From contig CANQSA010000001.1 of NCBI GenBank assembly GCA_947626415.1, positions 1 to 64,000 on the forward strand: a stretch of DNA of 64,000 bases, in the 5' to 3' direction. The notes under the pieces are model-generated. The model saw nothing but the letters and a program-made list of their open reading frames with translations. It was not told the origin of the DNA and searched no databases. Source of the DNA: an uncultured Lachnospiraceae bacterium (GTDB taxonomy: Bacteria > Bacillota > Clostridia > Lachnospirales > Lachnospiraceae). Shown piece after piece: positions 17,890 to 27,600 of this stretch; position 1 is the stretch's first letter; each line of letters opens with the position of its first letter. Position numbers and translations under genes: made by a program.

Positions 17890-17918
17890 GGCTGTTACAA
17901 GTATCCTCTGCAACAGCC
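17890..17918 (-). terminator. intraoperonic hairpin between the asp23-family gene and nusB
   Basis: On the minus strand GGCTGTT (17918-17912) pairs with AACAGCC (17896-17890), followed by TTTTA. With a seven-base stem and short T-tract it is more likely a partial terminator that lowers read-through into nusB than a full stop. Confidence 0.6.
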
Positions 17919-17926
17919 CCTCGCTC

Positions 17927-18301
17927 TTATTTCTGAATGTCTACACTGGCAATCTTTACATTAACCGCTGCCACTTTCAAACCTGTCATATTCTCAATCG
18001 CTGCTTTTACCTTTTCCTGTACCTTGCCGGAAACGTCAACTAAATTGTATTTATACTCCAGATTCAAAGAAAGATCCACTGTTACGACGCCGTCTTCCAC
18101 TTCAATGGTCACGCCCTTTGAAAGATTCTTCATTCCCAGCTTGGAAATCAGTTCCGCTGTAATGTTGCCTGCCATGGAAGCGACACCCTTTACTTCCATC
18201 GCCGCCAGTCCCGCAATGATCGCAACCACATCATCCGCGATCTGAACCTCGCCGATCGAACCGGCCGCATCCGTCCTGTACATGTTCTCCGATCCCTCCA
18301 T
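17927..18301 (-). CDS. yqhY: Asp23/Gls24 family protein (YqhY-like)
   Basis: A 124-residue DUF322 protein. The family core reads [18 protein letters not shown] followed by [10 protein letters not shown], and the second half is a beta-rich [17 protein letters not shown]. In Bacillus YqhY is linked to acetyl-CoA carboxylase genes; here no accBC genes are present and the gene follows spoIIIAH directly. AGGAGG lies eight bases before the ATG, and a clear promoter lies 46 bases upstream. A second family member, YloU-like, is at 62900-63259. Confidence 0.92.
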   Translation of the reverse strand: MEGSENMYRTDAAGSIGEVQIADDVVAIIAGLAAMEVKGVASMAGNITAELISKLGMKNLSKGVTIEVEDGVVTVDLSLNLEYKYNLVDVSGKVQEKVKAAIENMTGLKVAAVNVKIASVDIQK

Positions 18302-18346
18302 GTCCGTTACCTCCTGTCATATTTCATAATGCATATTTATACGGAT

Positions 18347-18374
18347 ATTATACCAAAAAAACGGACAAATGCAA
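18347..18374 (-). promoter_or_regulatory. sigma-A promoter for the yqhY-nusB-xse-isp block
   Basis: Minus-strand TTGCAT (18369-18374), 16-base spacer, TATAAT (18347-18352). It would give vegetative expression of the housekeeping block independently of the sporulation operon upstream. Confidence 0.72.
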
Positions 18375-18403
18375 GTGAAACTTCCTGGCAGTCCAAAGTT
18401 CTT

Positions 18404-19078
18404 CTATTTTTTCGCTTCTTCCTGGATCGGGGTAATATAAATAGCGGAAACCTCCGCGCCGGTCTTGCGTTTGACGATATCCTCGATCTGCGCCCGGTTC
18501 ATATCGGACAGATCATTCATTCCGACCGCCACATCTACCTTTCCGTCCGTGATCGTTACAACGGAATTGCTGTATCCCTTGGCCGTCAGCAGATTCTCGG
18601 CAGCCACCTCCCGTTCCTCATTTTCCGTCAGTTCAACCAGTTTTTGTACTGCTTCCTCTTTTGCGGCGTCGTTGAGACTGTTATTGTCAATGATGCCCTG
18701 CAGCGTCTGTTTGCTTTTCGCGCGGACCTGCTCCCGATTCAGTTTTGCCGCTGCCGCGATATTATCCGCGCTAACACTGTTTACCAGCACGGCCTCCCCG
18801 GGATTGGCCCCGGTTTCTGTTTCTTTGGATTCCGCTTCCTTCGTCTCAGTCTGCGTATCGGCAGACAATGCTTCATCCTGTCCTTCCTCCGGGCTGACGA
18901 TATCCACGCCGGTCTCCGCTCCCTGCAGCAGGATCTGTTCCGAGTCCGGATTGATCTCCGTCCCCGCCTGTTTTTCCCTGCTCTGATTGGCATAAGTCAA
19001 ATACCCTGCAACCGCAATCATTACCGCCAAACCGGTTGCAATCACCTGATTTTTTCTGATTATTTTTTTTCCTTTCAT
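18404..19078 (-). CDS. spoIIIAH: stage III sporulation protein AH
   Basis: A 224-residue mother-cell protein that binds forespore SpoIIQ across the intermembrane space, forming the feeding-tube channel. A single N-terminal membrane segment (about 10-30) is followed by a polar, glutamate-rich linker and a C-terminal YscJ/FliF-like ring-building domain with AVQKLVELTENEEREVAAEN and KTGAEVSAIYITPI. It is the last gene of the spoIIIA operon. Confidence 0.95.
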   Translation of the reverse strand: MKGKKIIRKNQVIATGLAVMIAVAGYLTYANQSREKQAGTEINPDSEQILLQGAETGVDIVSPEEGQDEALSADTQTETKEAESKETETGANPGEAVLVNSVSADNIAAAAKLNREQVRAKSKQTLQGIIDNNSLNDAAKEEAVQKLVELTENEEREVAAENLLTAKGYSNSVVTITDGKVDVAVGMNDLSDMNRAQIEDIVKRKTGAEVSAIYITPIQEEAKK

Positions 19079-19107
19079 GCTGATCCTCCCTCTTCTTTAT
19101 TCTTTGC

Positions 19108-19683
19108 TTACTGCATTTCGGAAACTGCAACTTTATTTGCGGGCAGTTCGAACAGGGCTTCCACCACCTCTATGATGGCAGCCGCAACCTGCGGATTCTT
19201 GCCGCCCTCCGCAACAACTGCGATTCCACTCACTGACGGGGTTAGTTCCTTTACCACATAAGGTATCTGATTCCCGTTTTCGTCCGTTATGTACACACTG
19301 TTCTGCTGATTCCGGATTTCCTCGTTTTCAACCCGCCGGTTGTCTTCTCCCTCCTGACTGTTTTTGTTTTTTTCGTATAAGCTGTCCTCCTGAATCACCT
19401 TTTCCGCTGTGGATTCCCATGTGATCATAACCGACACCTTTCCGGCTCCGTTAATCTCCGAAAGCAGGGCTTCCAGATTTTCTTCCACACTCTTCCGATA
19501 CGCCGCGTCATTCTGTATTTCCGCAGTCGGTCCGACCACGGAAACCTGTTCTTCTCTGTCTTCCGATTTAACCGGAAGACTGACGATCACCAGCAGGACC
19601 CCCGCTGCAGCCAGCAGGATCCATTTGTCAATTCCTATATTCTTAAATTTAAATTTTTTTAGACTTCTTTTCTCTCCTTCCAT
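19108..19683 (-). CDS. spoIIIAG: stage III sporulation protein AG
   Basis: A 191-residue SpoIIIA channel component. One membrane segment (about 22-40, WILLAAAGVLLVIVSL) is followed by an intermembrane-space ring domain with NLEALLSEINGAGKVSVMIT and GIAVVAEGGKNPQVAAAIIE. A GTG lies directly before the ATG at 19683; the ATG is preferred for its distance from GAGG. The start directly follows the spoIIIAF stop. Confidence 0.94.
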   Translation of the reverse strand: MEGEKRSLKKFKFKNIGIDKWILLAAAGVLLVIVSLPVKSEDREEQVSVVGPTAEIQNDAAYRKSVEENLEALLSEINGAGKVSVMITWESTAEKVIQEDSLYEKNKNSQEGEDNRRVENEEIRNQQNSVYITDENGNQIPYVVKELTPSVSGIAVVAEGGKNPQVAAAIIEVVEALFELPANKVAVSEMQ

Positions 19684-19686
19684 CAC

Positions 19687-20235
19687 TCACCTCTGTATTG
19701 TTATATGTATATTCGCAGCTTCAATGGGATAGAAGTCGGAAATATAAGATTTTAATTTGTCGATCACAACCGTCTGCTTTTTATTTTCTTTACTGTACTC
19801 AGAAAACAATTCCCTGCCTCCGCTGCTGTCCGCCAAGGCCAGTTCCAGCGCAAACGCATTTTCCCCACTGTCCCAACTAAGATTCAATTCCCTGATCTCA
19901 TACTGACTGTCCCCGATCTCTTCCTCCAGCCGCTGCCGCAGAATATTTTCAGTCTCCTCCAGCATACTCTGCCGGTAAACGCTGTTTCCCTGTTCCAGTT
20001 CCTGTTTCCAGTCGTTCAGATTCTGCTCTGCAAAAATACTGTCAAACAAATTGCCTGCCTGTGCCGCGATGGTATCCAGAATCGGGAGCTGCCCCAGGCA
20101 GGACAAAAGCAGCATGATCCCGCCTATGGTGCGGATAATGGGCTTATACGATCCGTCCGGCAGCAGACTCAGGATAAAACTAAGCAGCAGCATATATACC
20201 GCAACCTGTCTGATAAAATTCAAAATCGTTGTCAT
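19687..20235 (-). CDS. spoIIIAF: stage III sporulation protein AF
   Basis: A 182-residue protein with two N-terminal membrane segments (about 12-25 and 33-50, around LPDGSYKPIIRTIGGIMLLL) and a soluble C-terminal domain exposed to the intermembrane space that resembles ring-building motifs. The GSYK..IR motif between the helices is typical of the family. It lies 18 bases after spoIIIAE. Confidence 0.93.
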   Translation of the reverse strand: MTTILNFIRQVAVYMLLLSFILSLLPDGSYKPIIRTIGGIMLLLSCLGQLPILDTIAAQAGNLFDSIFAEQNLNDWKQELEQGNSVYRQSMLEETENILRQRLEEEIGDSQYEIRELNLSWDSGENAFALELALADSSGGRELFSEYSKENKKQTVVIDKLKSYISDFYPIEAANIHITIQR

Positions 20236-20253
20236 GAGTCTCCTCCCTTTTTG

Positions 20254-21414
20254 TCAATTGCTTCCGTTTGTCATCAGGCAAGTCAGTGCAATCGTAATAA
20301 AAAATAAAAAGCACGCGCCAAACAGAACCCGCATCAGCAGCTTCAGGCTGTCTGTCAGCGCCTGCATACACTGCGTAACTCTGGGATCCGTCACCGGCTG
20401 CAGCAGAGCGCCCGTAAACTGGTAGAGGAAGGTAAATATGCCCAGTTTTAAAAACGGCAGAACCGCCAACGCCGCCAACACCACCAGCGCCGCCGTACCA
20501 ATCCCGTTCTTCACGATGCAGGCAGCGCCCAGAATCAGCTGCCCCATTGAACCGATACTGCCGATCCCCGGAAAACTGCTGATGGTTTTTCCGAAAGCAC
20601 TGTTTTTGAAAGTATCTACGGACGGCTGGATCATTCCTTTTACAATATGCAGACCGATTACCAGCCCGGAAGTAATCCGTATCAGCCACTGCATGACCAT
20701 AAGCAGCAGATTGGCAAACCCGCCCAGCATGTCCTCTTTCGCGATTCCGTTGACCAGCCGGATGACAAAATACAGCCATACCATCGGCAGCAAAATCCGT
20801 ACATAAACCCACTGGACCACCATGATCAGAAGCATTGCCAGTTCATAAAATACCGCCGCGCTTCCGATCTGTCCCGCGCTTCCCATCGCCAGATAATAAG
20901 ACGGGAGCAGCACCTGCATAAACTGGAGCAGATCCGTAAGCATTTCCTCTACTTCCGCAGCCAGCGGCCGGAATACGGCAAGCATAACGGCGATCAAAAG
21001 CATATAAATCACATAAAATCCGGTATCGCTCATTTCCCGGCTGGTAAAAATAAAGGCAAAATTGGTAAATATCGCGCTGAGAACCGCTATGGCAATTACC
21101 GTTCCCAGCTGACTTCGTTCTGTCCGGACCGCATTAGCCATCTGGTCTCCCGCTTCTTTCACCGCCTCTGAAATCAGATCGTCTCCGTCCGATTCCACAA
21201 CCTCAGACAAAATATCCGAAAAAGAACCCACTGACAGCCCCAGTTCGGACAAAACCTGATTGACCTGTTCCAGATCCGTATCCTCTAAATATTCCTGCAG
21301 GATCCGGTCTTCATCGTTTTGCCCTTCATCCGTCTTCGCTTCCGCTGCCTCCGCTGTGCCAGCTTGTACCAGACAACAGACCAGTAGAATCCACAGACAT
21401 ATCCATTTTTTCAT
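20254..21414 (-). CDS. spoIIIAE: stage III sporulation protein AE
   Basis: A 386-residue polytopic membrane protein, the largest integral component of the SpoIIIA complex. An N-terminal signal-like segment (KKWICLWILLVCCLVQAGTA) precedes an acidic extracytoplasmic stretch. About seven or eight hydrophobic helices follow, with the conserved VNGIAKEDMLGGFANLL. Its ATG overlaps the spoIIIAD stop by four bases. Confidence 0.95.
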   Translation of the reverse strand: MKKWICLWILLVCCLVQAGTAEAAEAKTDEGQNDEDRILQEYLEDTDLEQVNQVLSELGLSVGSFSDILSEVVESDGDDLISEAVKEAGDQMANAVRTERSQLGTVIAIAVLSAIFTNFAFIFTSREMSDTGFYVIYMLLIAVMLAVFRPLAAEVEEMLTDLLQFMQVLLPSYYLAMGSAGQIGSAAVFYELAMLLIMVVQWVYVRILLPMVWLYFVIRLVNGIAKEDMLGGFANLLLMVMQWLIRITSGLVIGLHIVKGMIQPSVDTFKNSAFGKTISSFPGIGSIGSMGQLILGAACIVKNGIGTAALVVLAALAVLPFLKLGIFTFLYQFTGALLQPVTDPRVTQCMQALTDSLKLLMRVLFGACFLFFITIALTCLMTNGSN

Positions 21415-21800
21415 GCTTCAAATAACCCCATTACCGTATCCAATACCGCCGTCAGGATCGGAATACTGCTGGCAATCACCGCCAGTTTTCCAAAGACCAC
21501 AATCTGATTTGCCACCGCCTGATGTCCCGAATCCCGGCAGATATCCGCCGCGAACCCGGAGACATAAGTAATGCCAAGCATTTTCATTAAAACCTTCCAG
21601 TAATTTGCCGACATGCCGACCTTTTCCCCGATTCCCATCAGTTGTTCTACGACATCGGAAAATTTGTCCGCCGCCAGTATCATGATCAGGACACAGACGC
21701 CCATACTGATATACACGCCGAACTCCGGCCGGATCCCTTTTACAAATAATGACAAAAATACGGCTGCGATCCCGCAGACCGCCACCATGATAACCTGCAT
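21411..21800 (-). CDS. spoIIIAD: stage III sporulation protein AD
   Basis: A 129-residue membrane protein with about four helices. Recognisable blocks are IRPEFGVYISMGVCVLIMIL and YVSGFAADICRDSGHQAVAN. It is coupled to spoIIIAE by an ATGA overlap. Confidence 0.94.
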   Translation of the reverse strand: MQVIMVAVCGIAAVFLSLFVKGIRPEFGVYISMGVCVLIMILAADKFSDVVEQLMGIGEKVGMSANYWKVLMKMLGITYVSGFAADICRDSGHQAVANQIVVFGKLAVIASSIPILTAVLDTVMGLFEA

Positions 21801-21831
21801 GCATACGCCTCCATTTTATCCCACGGCCGCC

Positions 21832-22026
21832 TCAAAGCTGAAACAGCTGCCGCATCGTCTCAAACAGCTCATAAATATAGGGAATGATCCAGTATAATAC
21901 CAGGATCAGTCCGGCCAGGCTGGTCAGAAACGCATGTTCTTCCCTTCCGCTGTGTTTTAATACCTGACTGATCACGGAAACCAGAATCCCTACAGCGGCA
22001 ATCTTAAAAATCAAACTCACTTCCAT
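21832..22026 (-). CDS. spoIIIAC: stage III sporulation protein AC
   Basis: A 64-residue protein with two membrane helices and the conserved loop QVLKHSGREEHAFLTSLAG. The length matches the family (about 65-68). It lies between spoIIIAB and spoIIIAD. Confidence 0.94.
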   Translation of the reverse strand: MEVSLIFKIAAVGILVSVISQVLKHSGREEHAFLTSLAGLILVLYWIIPYIYELFETMRQLFQL

Positions 22027-22043
22027 ATCGGTTTTATACTCCG

Positions 22044-22562
22044 TTAAATCACCAAAATCATAAGAAACAGGCCGCCGGTCCAGCCCAGACAGAAATACAG
22101 ACGATGATTATTTTCGTAACTGCTTTTTGCATCTGCGATCTGCTGCTCCAGATACTGCTCATACAGCCTTAACGCTTCCACCTGCTTTTCTTTCCGTTCC
22201 TGACCGAGCGAAGCGCCGAACGCCAAAAACTGTTCCAGTTCCGCCTGCTTCAGCCCACAGTCTTTCAAGCAGGTTTGTCCTTCTTCTTTCCATAACGCCG
22301 CCAGACAAACTCCATCCGGCTGCCCGGCTTTTTTTGCCAGTGCAGTAAAAAATATGCTCACTTCCCCGGAAAGCTGCCTGCCAACCGCCCGAAAGTTTTC
22401 TCGCACCGGTACCGCCCGATACTGGATCTCCTGCATCAGCAGCCGGATCCCACGCTGTATGGCAGTCAAGGTTTCTACCCGGCTTTTTAAGCGCAGGCAA
22501 AACCAAAGTCCGATCCCGCCGCATCCGAATAAGATTCCGCAGATTCCAAACAGCTTCACCAT
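22044..22562 (-). CDS. spoIIIAB: stage III sporulation protein AB
   Basis: A 172-residue protein with an N-terminal membrane helix (3-22), a cytoplasmic helical body and a C-terminal helix (SYENNHRLYFCLGWTGGLFL onward). It is thought to work with the SpoIIIAA ATPase, in a way resembling type II secretion GspF. It overlaps spoIIIAA by seven bases. Confidence 0.93.
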   Translation of the reverse strand: MVKLFGICGILFGCGGIGLWFCLRLKSRVETLTAIQRGIRLLMQEIQYRAVPVRENFRAVGRQLSGEVSIFFTALAKKAGQPDGVCLAALWKEEGQTCLKDCGLKQAELEQFLAFGASLGQERKEKQVEALRLYEQYLEQQIADAKSSYENNHRLYFCLGWTGGLFLMILVI

Positions 22563-23455
22563 ATCTGCGCCTCTTTTGCCGTCATCACCTGATAATCCCC
22601 ATGTCCCCGGATCAATACAAACCAGTCAAAGCAATGCTCCGACAACAGTTGATTCAGCCAAGGCTTTTTCTGCAGATCCGTCAGGGAATTTCCGTGCACA
22701 GTCACAAACAGTTTACAGCCGCAGCGGATCACATAACGGATCGCTTCCACATCCTCTCTTCCTCCGATCTCATCTACCGCCATAATACTCGGTGCCAGAG
22801 CACGGACCGCCATCAGCATACCCTGATCCTTTGGGCAGCCGTCCAGCACATCTGTGCGTTTTCCCACGTCATACTGCGGATTTCCGCGATAACAGCCTGC
22901 GATCTCCTTCCGTTCATCGATCAGCGCCAGTGATTTTCCTTCTATGTAATTACTCACCTGCCGCACCAGATCCCGCAGCAAGGTCGTTTTTCCCATTCCC
23001 GGCGGCGACAGGATCAGCGTGTGCCCCACGCCGCAAACCCGGAACCGATCCAGAATCGGATTGGCGCATCCTTTGATCTCATGCGCGATCCGAATATTCA
23101 GGCTTCGGATCGGCGCCACTGAGACCACCGTTCCGTTTTCTACCACAACCGTTCCGCCCACACCAACCCGGTGTCCGCCTTCTATGGTAAAAAAGCCCTG
23201 CCGAAACTGTTCTTCATAGACATAGGGCGAAGCATGACACAGCTTTTCCAGCATCTCCGCAAATAACTCCTCTGTCAGAATCCACGCATCCCCGCTTTTC
23301 GTCATCAGCCAGCTTTCCCGAGTTCCACAAAGGATCTGTACCGGCCGGTTACAGCGCAGCCGGATCTCCTCTACATCAGCCAGTCTGATCCCGCAGTCCG
23401 ACAGTCTTGTCCGTAAAAAATCCGGTAAAAAATCCCAATTCTGTTCTGTTGTCAT
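22556..23455 (-). CDS. spoIIIAA: stage III sporulation protein AA (ATPase)
   Basis: A 299-residue secretion-type ATPase of the SpoIIIA complex. Walker A is SPPGMGKTTLLRDL, the Walker B region is IMAVDEIGGREDVEA, and VEEIRLRCNRPVQ is the N-terminal family block. A GTG four codons upstream lies inside the AGGAGG ribosome site and cannot be the start, so 23455 is used. A sigma-E-like promoter lies 23 bases upstream, as expected for a mother-cell operon. Confidence 0.95.
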   Translation of the reverse strand: MTTEQNWDFLPDFLRTRLSDCGIRLADVEEIRLRCNRPVQILCGTRESWLMTKSGDAWILTEELFAEMLEKLCHASPYVYEEQFRQGFFTIEGGHRVGVGGTVVVENGTVVSVAPIRSLNIRIAHEIKGCANPILDRFRVCGVGHTLILSPPGMGKTTLLRDLVRQVSNYIEGKSLALIDERKEIAGCYRGNPQYDVGKRTDVLDGCPKDQGMLMAVRALAPSIMAVDEIGGREDVEAIRYVIRCGCKLFVTVHGNSLTDLQKKPWLNQLLSEHCFDWFVLIRGHGDYQVMTAKEAQIW

Positions 23456-23477
23456 ATCCCTGTCCACCTCCTACGCT

Positions 23478-23506
23478 AATATATGCGGAGTGAGGGAGGA
23501 TATGAC
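23478..23506 (-). promoter_or_regulatory. sigma-E-like promoter of the spoIIIA operon
   Basis: On the minus strand GTCATATCC (23506-23498), 12 bases, then CATATATT (23485-23478). This resembles the sigma-E elements TCATATT and CATACANT at the normal 12-14 base spacing. Position just before spoIIIAA supports it. The rest of 23456-23617 holds the Fic-gene terminator. Confidence 0.6.
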
Positions 23507-23571
23507 CGGCACGAAAAAAATTTCTCAACATAACAGTCCCTGCGCCATTTTTTCTTTTTTCGATAAAAGAA

Positions 23572-23617
23572 AAGAGATTGTATGCAGATTTTTCACAAAT
23601 CATACATACAATCTCTT
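23572..23617 (-). terminator. terminator after the Fic gene
   Basis: AAGAGATTGTATG (minus strand 23617-23605) pairs perfectly over 13 bases with CATACAATCTCTT (23584-23572), followed by TTCTTTT. It begins directly after the stop codon. Confidence 0.85.
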
Positions 23618-24646
23618 CTATTCTGAATAATATTTTTGATTCTTACTGTTCGGCTTATCAGGAATTGTCATCTTTAGCAGTCCGCTTTTCAGCAAGGGCT
23701 TCAGATGATTCTCTCTAAAATTTGAGCGCCCGGATAAACCGCAATAATCCTGCAGTTCTGACCTCGTTCTCGGCAATTTGCAATAATCAAGCAGCTCTCG
23801 TAACGTAACCTGACCTACAACTTGATCTGCAACTTGACCTGTATCTTGGCCTGTCACTGCCTCGCCAATATCCTCTCTGAACTGAGCAGAGATATCATCA
23901 AGAATTCGATCAATCTGAGACAGCATGAACTCGATAAAAACTGTAGATTCACCATCCATATGGCACCTGGCAATCGTACTGTAATATTCGTCCTGTAACT
24001 TCTCAATCTGGCTTTCAATCGGAATATATTCAAATACCGGTTTCCATTTGGAAAGAATAGCGGTATGCCATAGTCTCGCCATTCTTCCGTTTCCATCGGT
24101 AAACGGATGGATAAAGACAAATTCATAATGGAAGACACTGCCAAGGATCAATGGATGAATCCTGTTTCGGGCGCTTTTCATCCAGAGAAACAGATCATTC
24201 ATCAGCTTTGGAACCAGTTGGGCAGGCGGCGCCATAAAAATACACTGGTCACCGTTAAATACCCCTTCCTCACCCTGGCGAAAGCTGCCGGATTCCTCCA
24301 CAAGATATTTTGTCATAATGCCATGAAACCGCTTTAAGTCTTTTATGCTGTAAGGATTGATTTCAGAAAGCCGGTCATATGCGGCATACGCGTTTTTGAC
24401 TTCTTGAATTTCTCTCTGCTCACCCAGGACGGCCTTACCGTTAATAACATCCCTGACCTGTCCTAAAGAGAGAGAATTTGCCTCGATTTTCAAAGAAGAA
24501 TGAATGGATTGGATCCGGTTGTCTTTTCTTAAATACGGTTTTGTCTCCAGACTGCTGTTTGCCGTAATACGTCCGATCTTTTCTGAAATAGATGACACAT
24601 ATGTTATAATTTCATTTGTAATTGTAAAAGGCGGTTTATAATCCAT
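23618..24646 (-). CDS. Fic family protein (probable AMP-transferase)
   Basis: A 342-residue Fic protein. The catalytic motif is HPFTDGNGR (His180), with the flap region around GVFNGDQCIFMAPP. An N-terminal helix SLKIEAN (51-57) matches the inhibitory motif [S/T]xxxE[G/N] except for alanine after the glutamate. Fic enzymes move AMP or another phosphate moiety from a nucleotide to target proteins. After the Fic core comes a short repetitive linker (TGQDTGQVADQVVGQVT) and a winged-helix-like tail. It lies 37 bases after carB and looks AT-richer than its neighbours, which suggests an accessory gene. The target is unknown. Confidence 0.88.
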   Translation of the reverse strand: MDYKPPFTITNEIITYVSSISEKIGRITANSSLETKPYLRKDNRIQSIHSSLKIEANSLSLGQVRDVINGKAVLGEQREIQEVKNAYAAYDRLSEINPYSIKDLKRFHGIMTKYLVEESGSFRQGEEGVFNGDQCIFMAPPAQLVPKLMNDLFLWMKSARNRIHPLILGSVFHYEFVFIHPFTDGNGRMARLWHTAILSKWKPVFEYIPIESQIEKLQDEYYSTIARCHMDGESTVFIEFMLSQIDRILDDISAQFREDIGEAVTGQDTGQVADQVVGQVTLRELLDYCKLPRTRSELQDYCGLSGRSNFRENHLKPLLKSGLLKMTIPDKPNSKNQKYYSE

Positions 24647-24683
24647 GAAAACAACCTCATAACCTTACCATACTCTTACAACC

Positions 24684-27600
24684 TTACCGCTCCGTGATCT
24701 CGCTGTGCAACTCCTGCAGGGACTTCACTTCGCCGCTCTTATGCCGCTTCAGGGACTGAATCCCGCTAATCGTAGCCTTAGCAGCCGCAATCGTAGTCAT
24801 ATACGCAACCTTCTTCTTGATCGCCGCTTTCCGCAGATAACTGTCGTCTGCTTTCCGTTCCTGTCCGACCGGCGTATTGATGATCAGATCCACATCGCCG
24901 TTGGTGATCAGATCCAGCATATTCGGTCTGCCTTCCTGGAGTTTGTAAACCATTTCCGCTTCAATGCCGGCTTCCCGGATCAGTTCACAGGTATGTTTGG
25001 AAGCCAGGATCTTAAAGCCTGCGTCCGCAAAATCTCTGGCAACCTCCACGACTTCGGGCTTATCCTTGTCGTTGACGGAAATCAGCACGGTGCCGGACAG
25101 CGGAATCCTGGTCTGGGTGGCCTCCTGCGCCTTATAAAAGGCTTCGCCGGAATGCTTTGCCAGTCCCAGCACCTCTCCGGTAGAACGCATCTCCGGCCCC
25201 AGTACGGGATCAACCTCCTGGAACATATTAAACGGAAATACGGATTCCTTCACGCCGTAATACGGGATATTCTGCTCTTTTAAGGCCGGAACCGGCGACG
25301 GTCTGCCTGTCAGCTCTGCCGTCACAATATCAATGGCAAGCGGCACCATACGGATGTTGCAGACCTTCGATACCAGCGGCACGGTTCTGGACGCTCTCGG
25401 ATTGGCTTCCAGCACAAATACCTTGCCGTCTTCAATGGCATACTGCATATTCATCAGACCCTGCACATGCATCTCCTCGGCGATCCTTCTGGTGTATTCC
25501 TTAATGGTCTTTACATTTTCCTCTGAAATATATTTAGACGGCACAATACATGCGGAATCACCGGAATGTACGCCTGCCAGCTCAATATGCTCCATAACGG
25601 CGGGTACAAACGCATGGGTTCCGTCACTGATGGCGTCTGCTTCACACTCCGTCGCATGTCCCAGAAAACGATCGATCAGGATCGGACGGTCCGGCGTAAC
25701 GCCGACTGCCGCATTCATATAGCCTACCATCGCCTCTGCGTCATAAACGACTTCCATGCCGCGGCCGCCCAGCACATAAGAGGGGCGTACCATAACCGGA
25801 TAGCCGATCTCCTTGGCGATCTGCAGCGCTTCTTCCACATTGACCGCCATACCGGACTCCGGCATCGGAATGCCGAGTTTATCCATCATGGCGCGGAACC
25901 GGTCACGGTCTTCCGCCAGATCGATCACCGCGGGAGAAGTTCCCAAAATTTTCACACCGTTCTTTTCCAAATCAGCCGCCAGATTTAACGGCGTCTGTCC
26001 GCCAAACTGCGCAATCACGCCTACCGGCTTCTCTTTCTTATAAATACTCAGCACATCTTCCAGCGTCAGAGGCTCAAAATACAATTTATCGGAAGTATCA
26101 TAGTCTGTCGAAACCGTCTCCGGATTGCAGTTTACGATGATTGTCTCAAAGCCCAGCTTCTTCAGTGCCAGAGACGCATGCACACAGCAGTAATCAAATT
26201 CGATTCCCTGGCCGATCCGGTTCGGACCGCCGCCTAAAATCATGATCTTAGGCTTTCCACTGCTGATCGGATTCTTGTCCTCCGCATTGTATGTGGAATA
26301 ATAGTACGCGCTGTCCTGCGTTCCGCTTACATGAACGCCTTCCCAGGCCTCTTCTACGCCCAGCGCGATCCTGCGCTCTCTGACCGCGTCTTCGCTAATC
26401 CCCAGGATCTGGCTCAGATATTTATCGGAAAATCCGTTCTTCTTTGCCGAGATCAGGGCTTCATCAGACGGCAGTTCTCCCGGATGGGCCGCAAGCGCTT
26501 CTTCCTCTTCCACCAGTTCTTTCATCTGTTCGATAAAGTACGCTTTTACCTTCGTGATCTCATGGATCTCTTCAACCGAAGCGCCCTTCCGCAATGCCTC
26601 ATACATCAGGAAATGCCGCTCGCTGGAGGGAGTCAGCAGCATCCGCAGCAGCTCCTCCTTAGACTTCTGATCAAAATCTTTTACATGTCCCAGACCGTAT
26701 CTGCCGGTTTCCAGGCTGCGGATTGCCTTCTGGAACGCTTCTTTATAGGTCTTGCCGATACTCATAACCTCACCGACAGCGCGCATCTGTGTTCCCAGTT
26801 TATCTTCCACGCCTTTAAACTTCTCAAATGCCCAGCGGGCAAATTTAATTACCACATAATCACCGTCCGGCACATACTTGTCAAGCGTTCCGTACTTACC
26901 GCACGGAATATCCTTCAGCGTAAGCCCCGAAGCCAGCATAGCGGAAACCAGCGCAATCGGAAATCCGGTTGCCTTGGAAGCCAGTGCCGAAGAACGGGAC
27001 GTTCTCGGATTGATCTCGATAATGATATCCCGGTCTGTCTTCGGATCGTGCGCCCACTGTACATTGGTGCCGCCAATGACCTGAATGGACTCTACGATCT
27101 TATAGGACTTCTCCTGCAGCCGTTTCTGTACCTCTTTGGGCACGGTCAGCATAGGCGCCGCGCAGAAAGAGTCTCCGGTATGCACGCCCATGGGATCGAT
27201 ATTTTCAATAAAGCATACCGTGATCATATTGTTGTCCGCGTCCCGGACTACTTCCAGTTCCAGTTCTTCCCAGCCCAGAACGGATTCCTCTACCAGAACC
27301 TGCCCAACCAGACTGGCCTGCAGGCCGCGGGCACAGACGGTTTTTAACTCTTCTACATTATATACCAGACCGCCTCCGGCTCCGCCCATGGTATAAGCAG
27401 GACGCAGTACCACCGGATATCCCAGCCTGTCCGCGATGGCGAGCGCTTCTTCTACGGAATAAGCGACCTCGCTTCTTGCCATCTCAATCCCCAGGCTCTC
27501 CATGGTATGTTTAAACTCGATCCGATCCTCGCCGCGTTCAATGGCGTCAACCTGAACGCCGATTACCTTGACCTGATATTTATCCAGGATTCCTTTCTCT

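Noticed and set aside
23618-23760. GQV-coding repeats in the Fic gene as a CRISPR or transposon remnant
   Set aside because: The repeats are imperfect, in frame and fit the known low-complexity linker style of Fic proteins.
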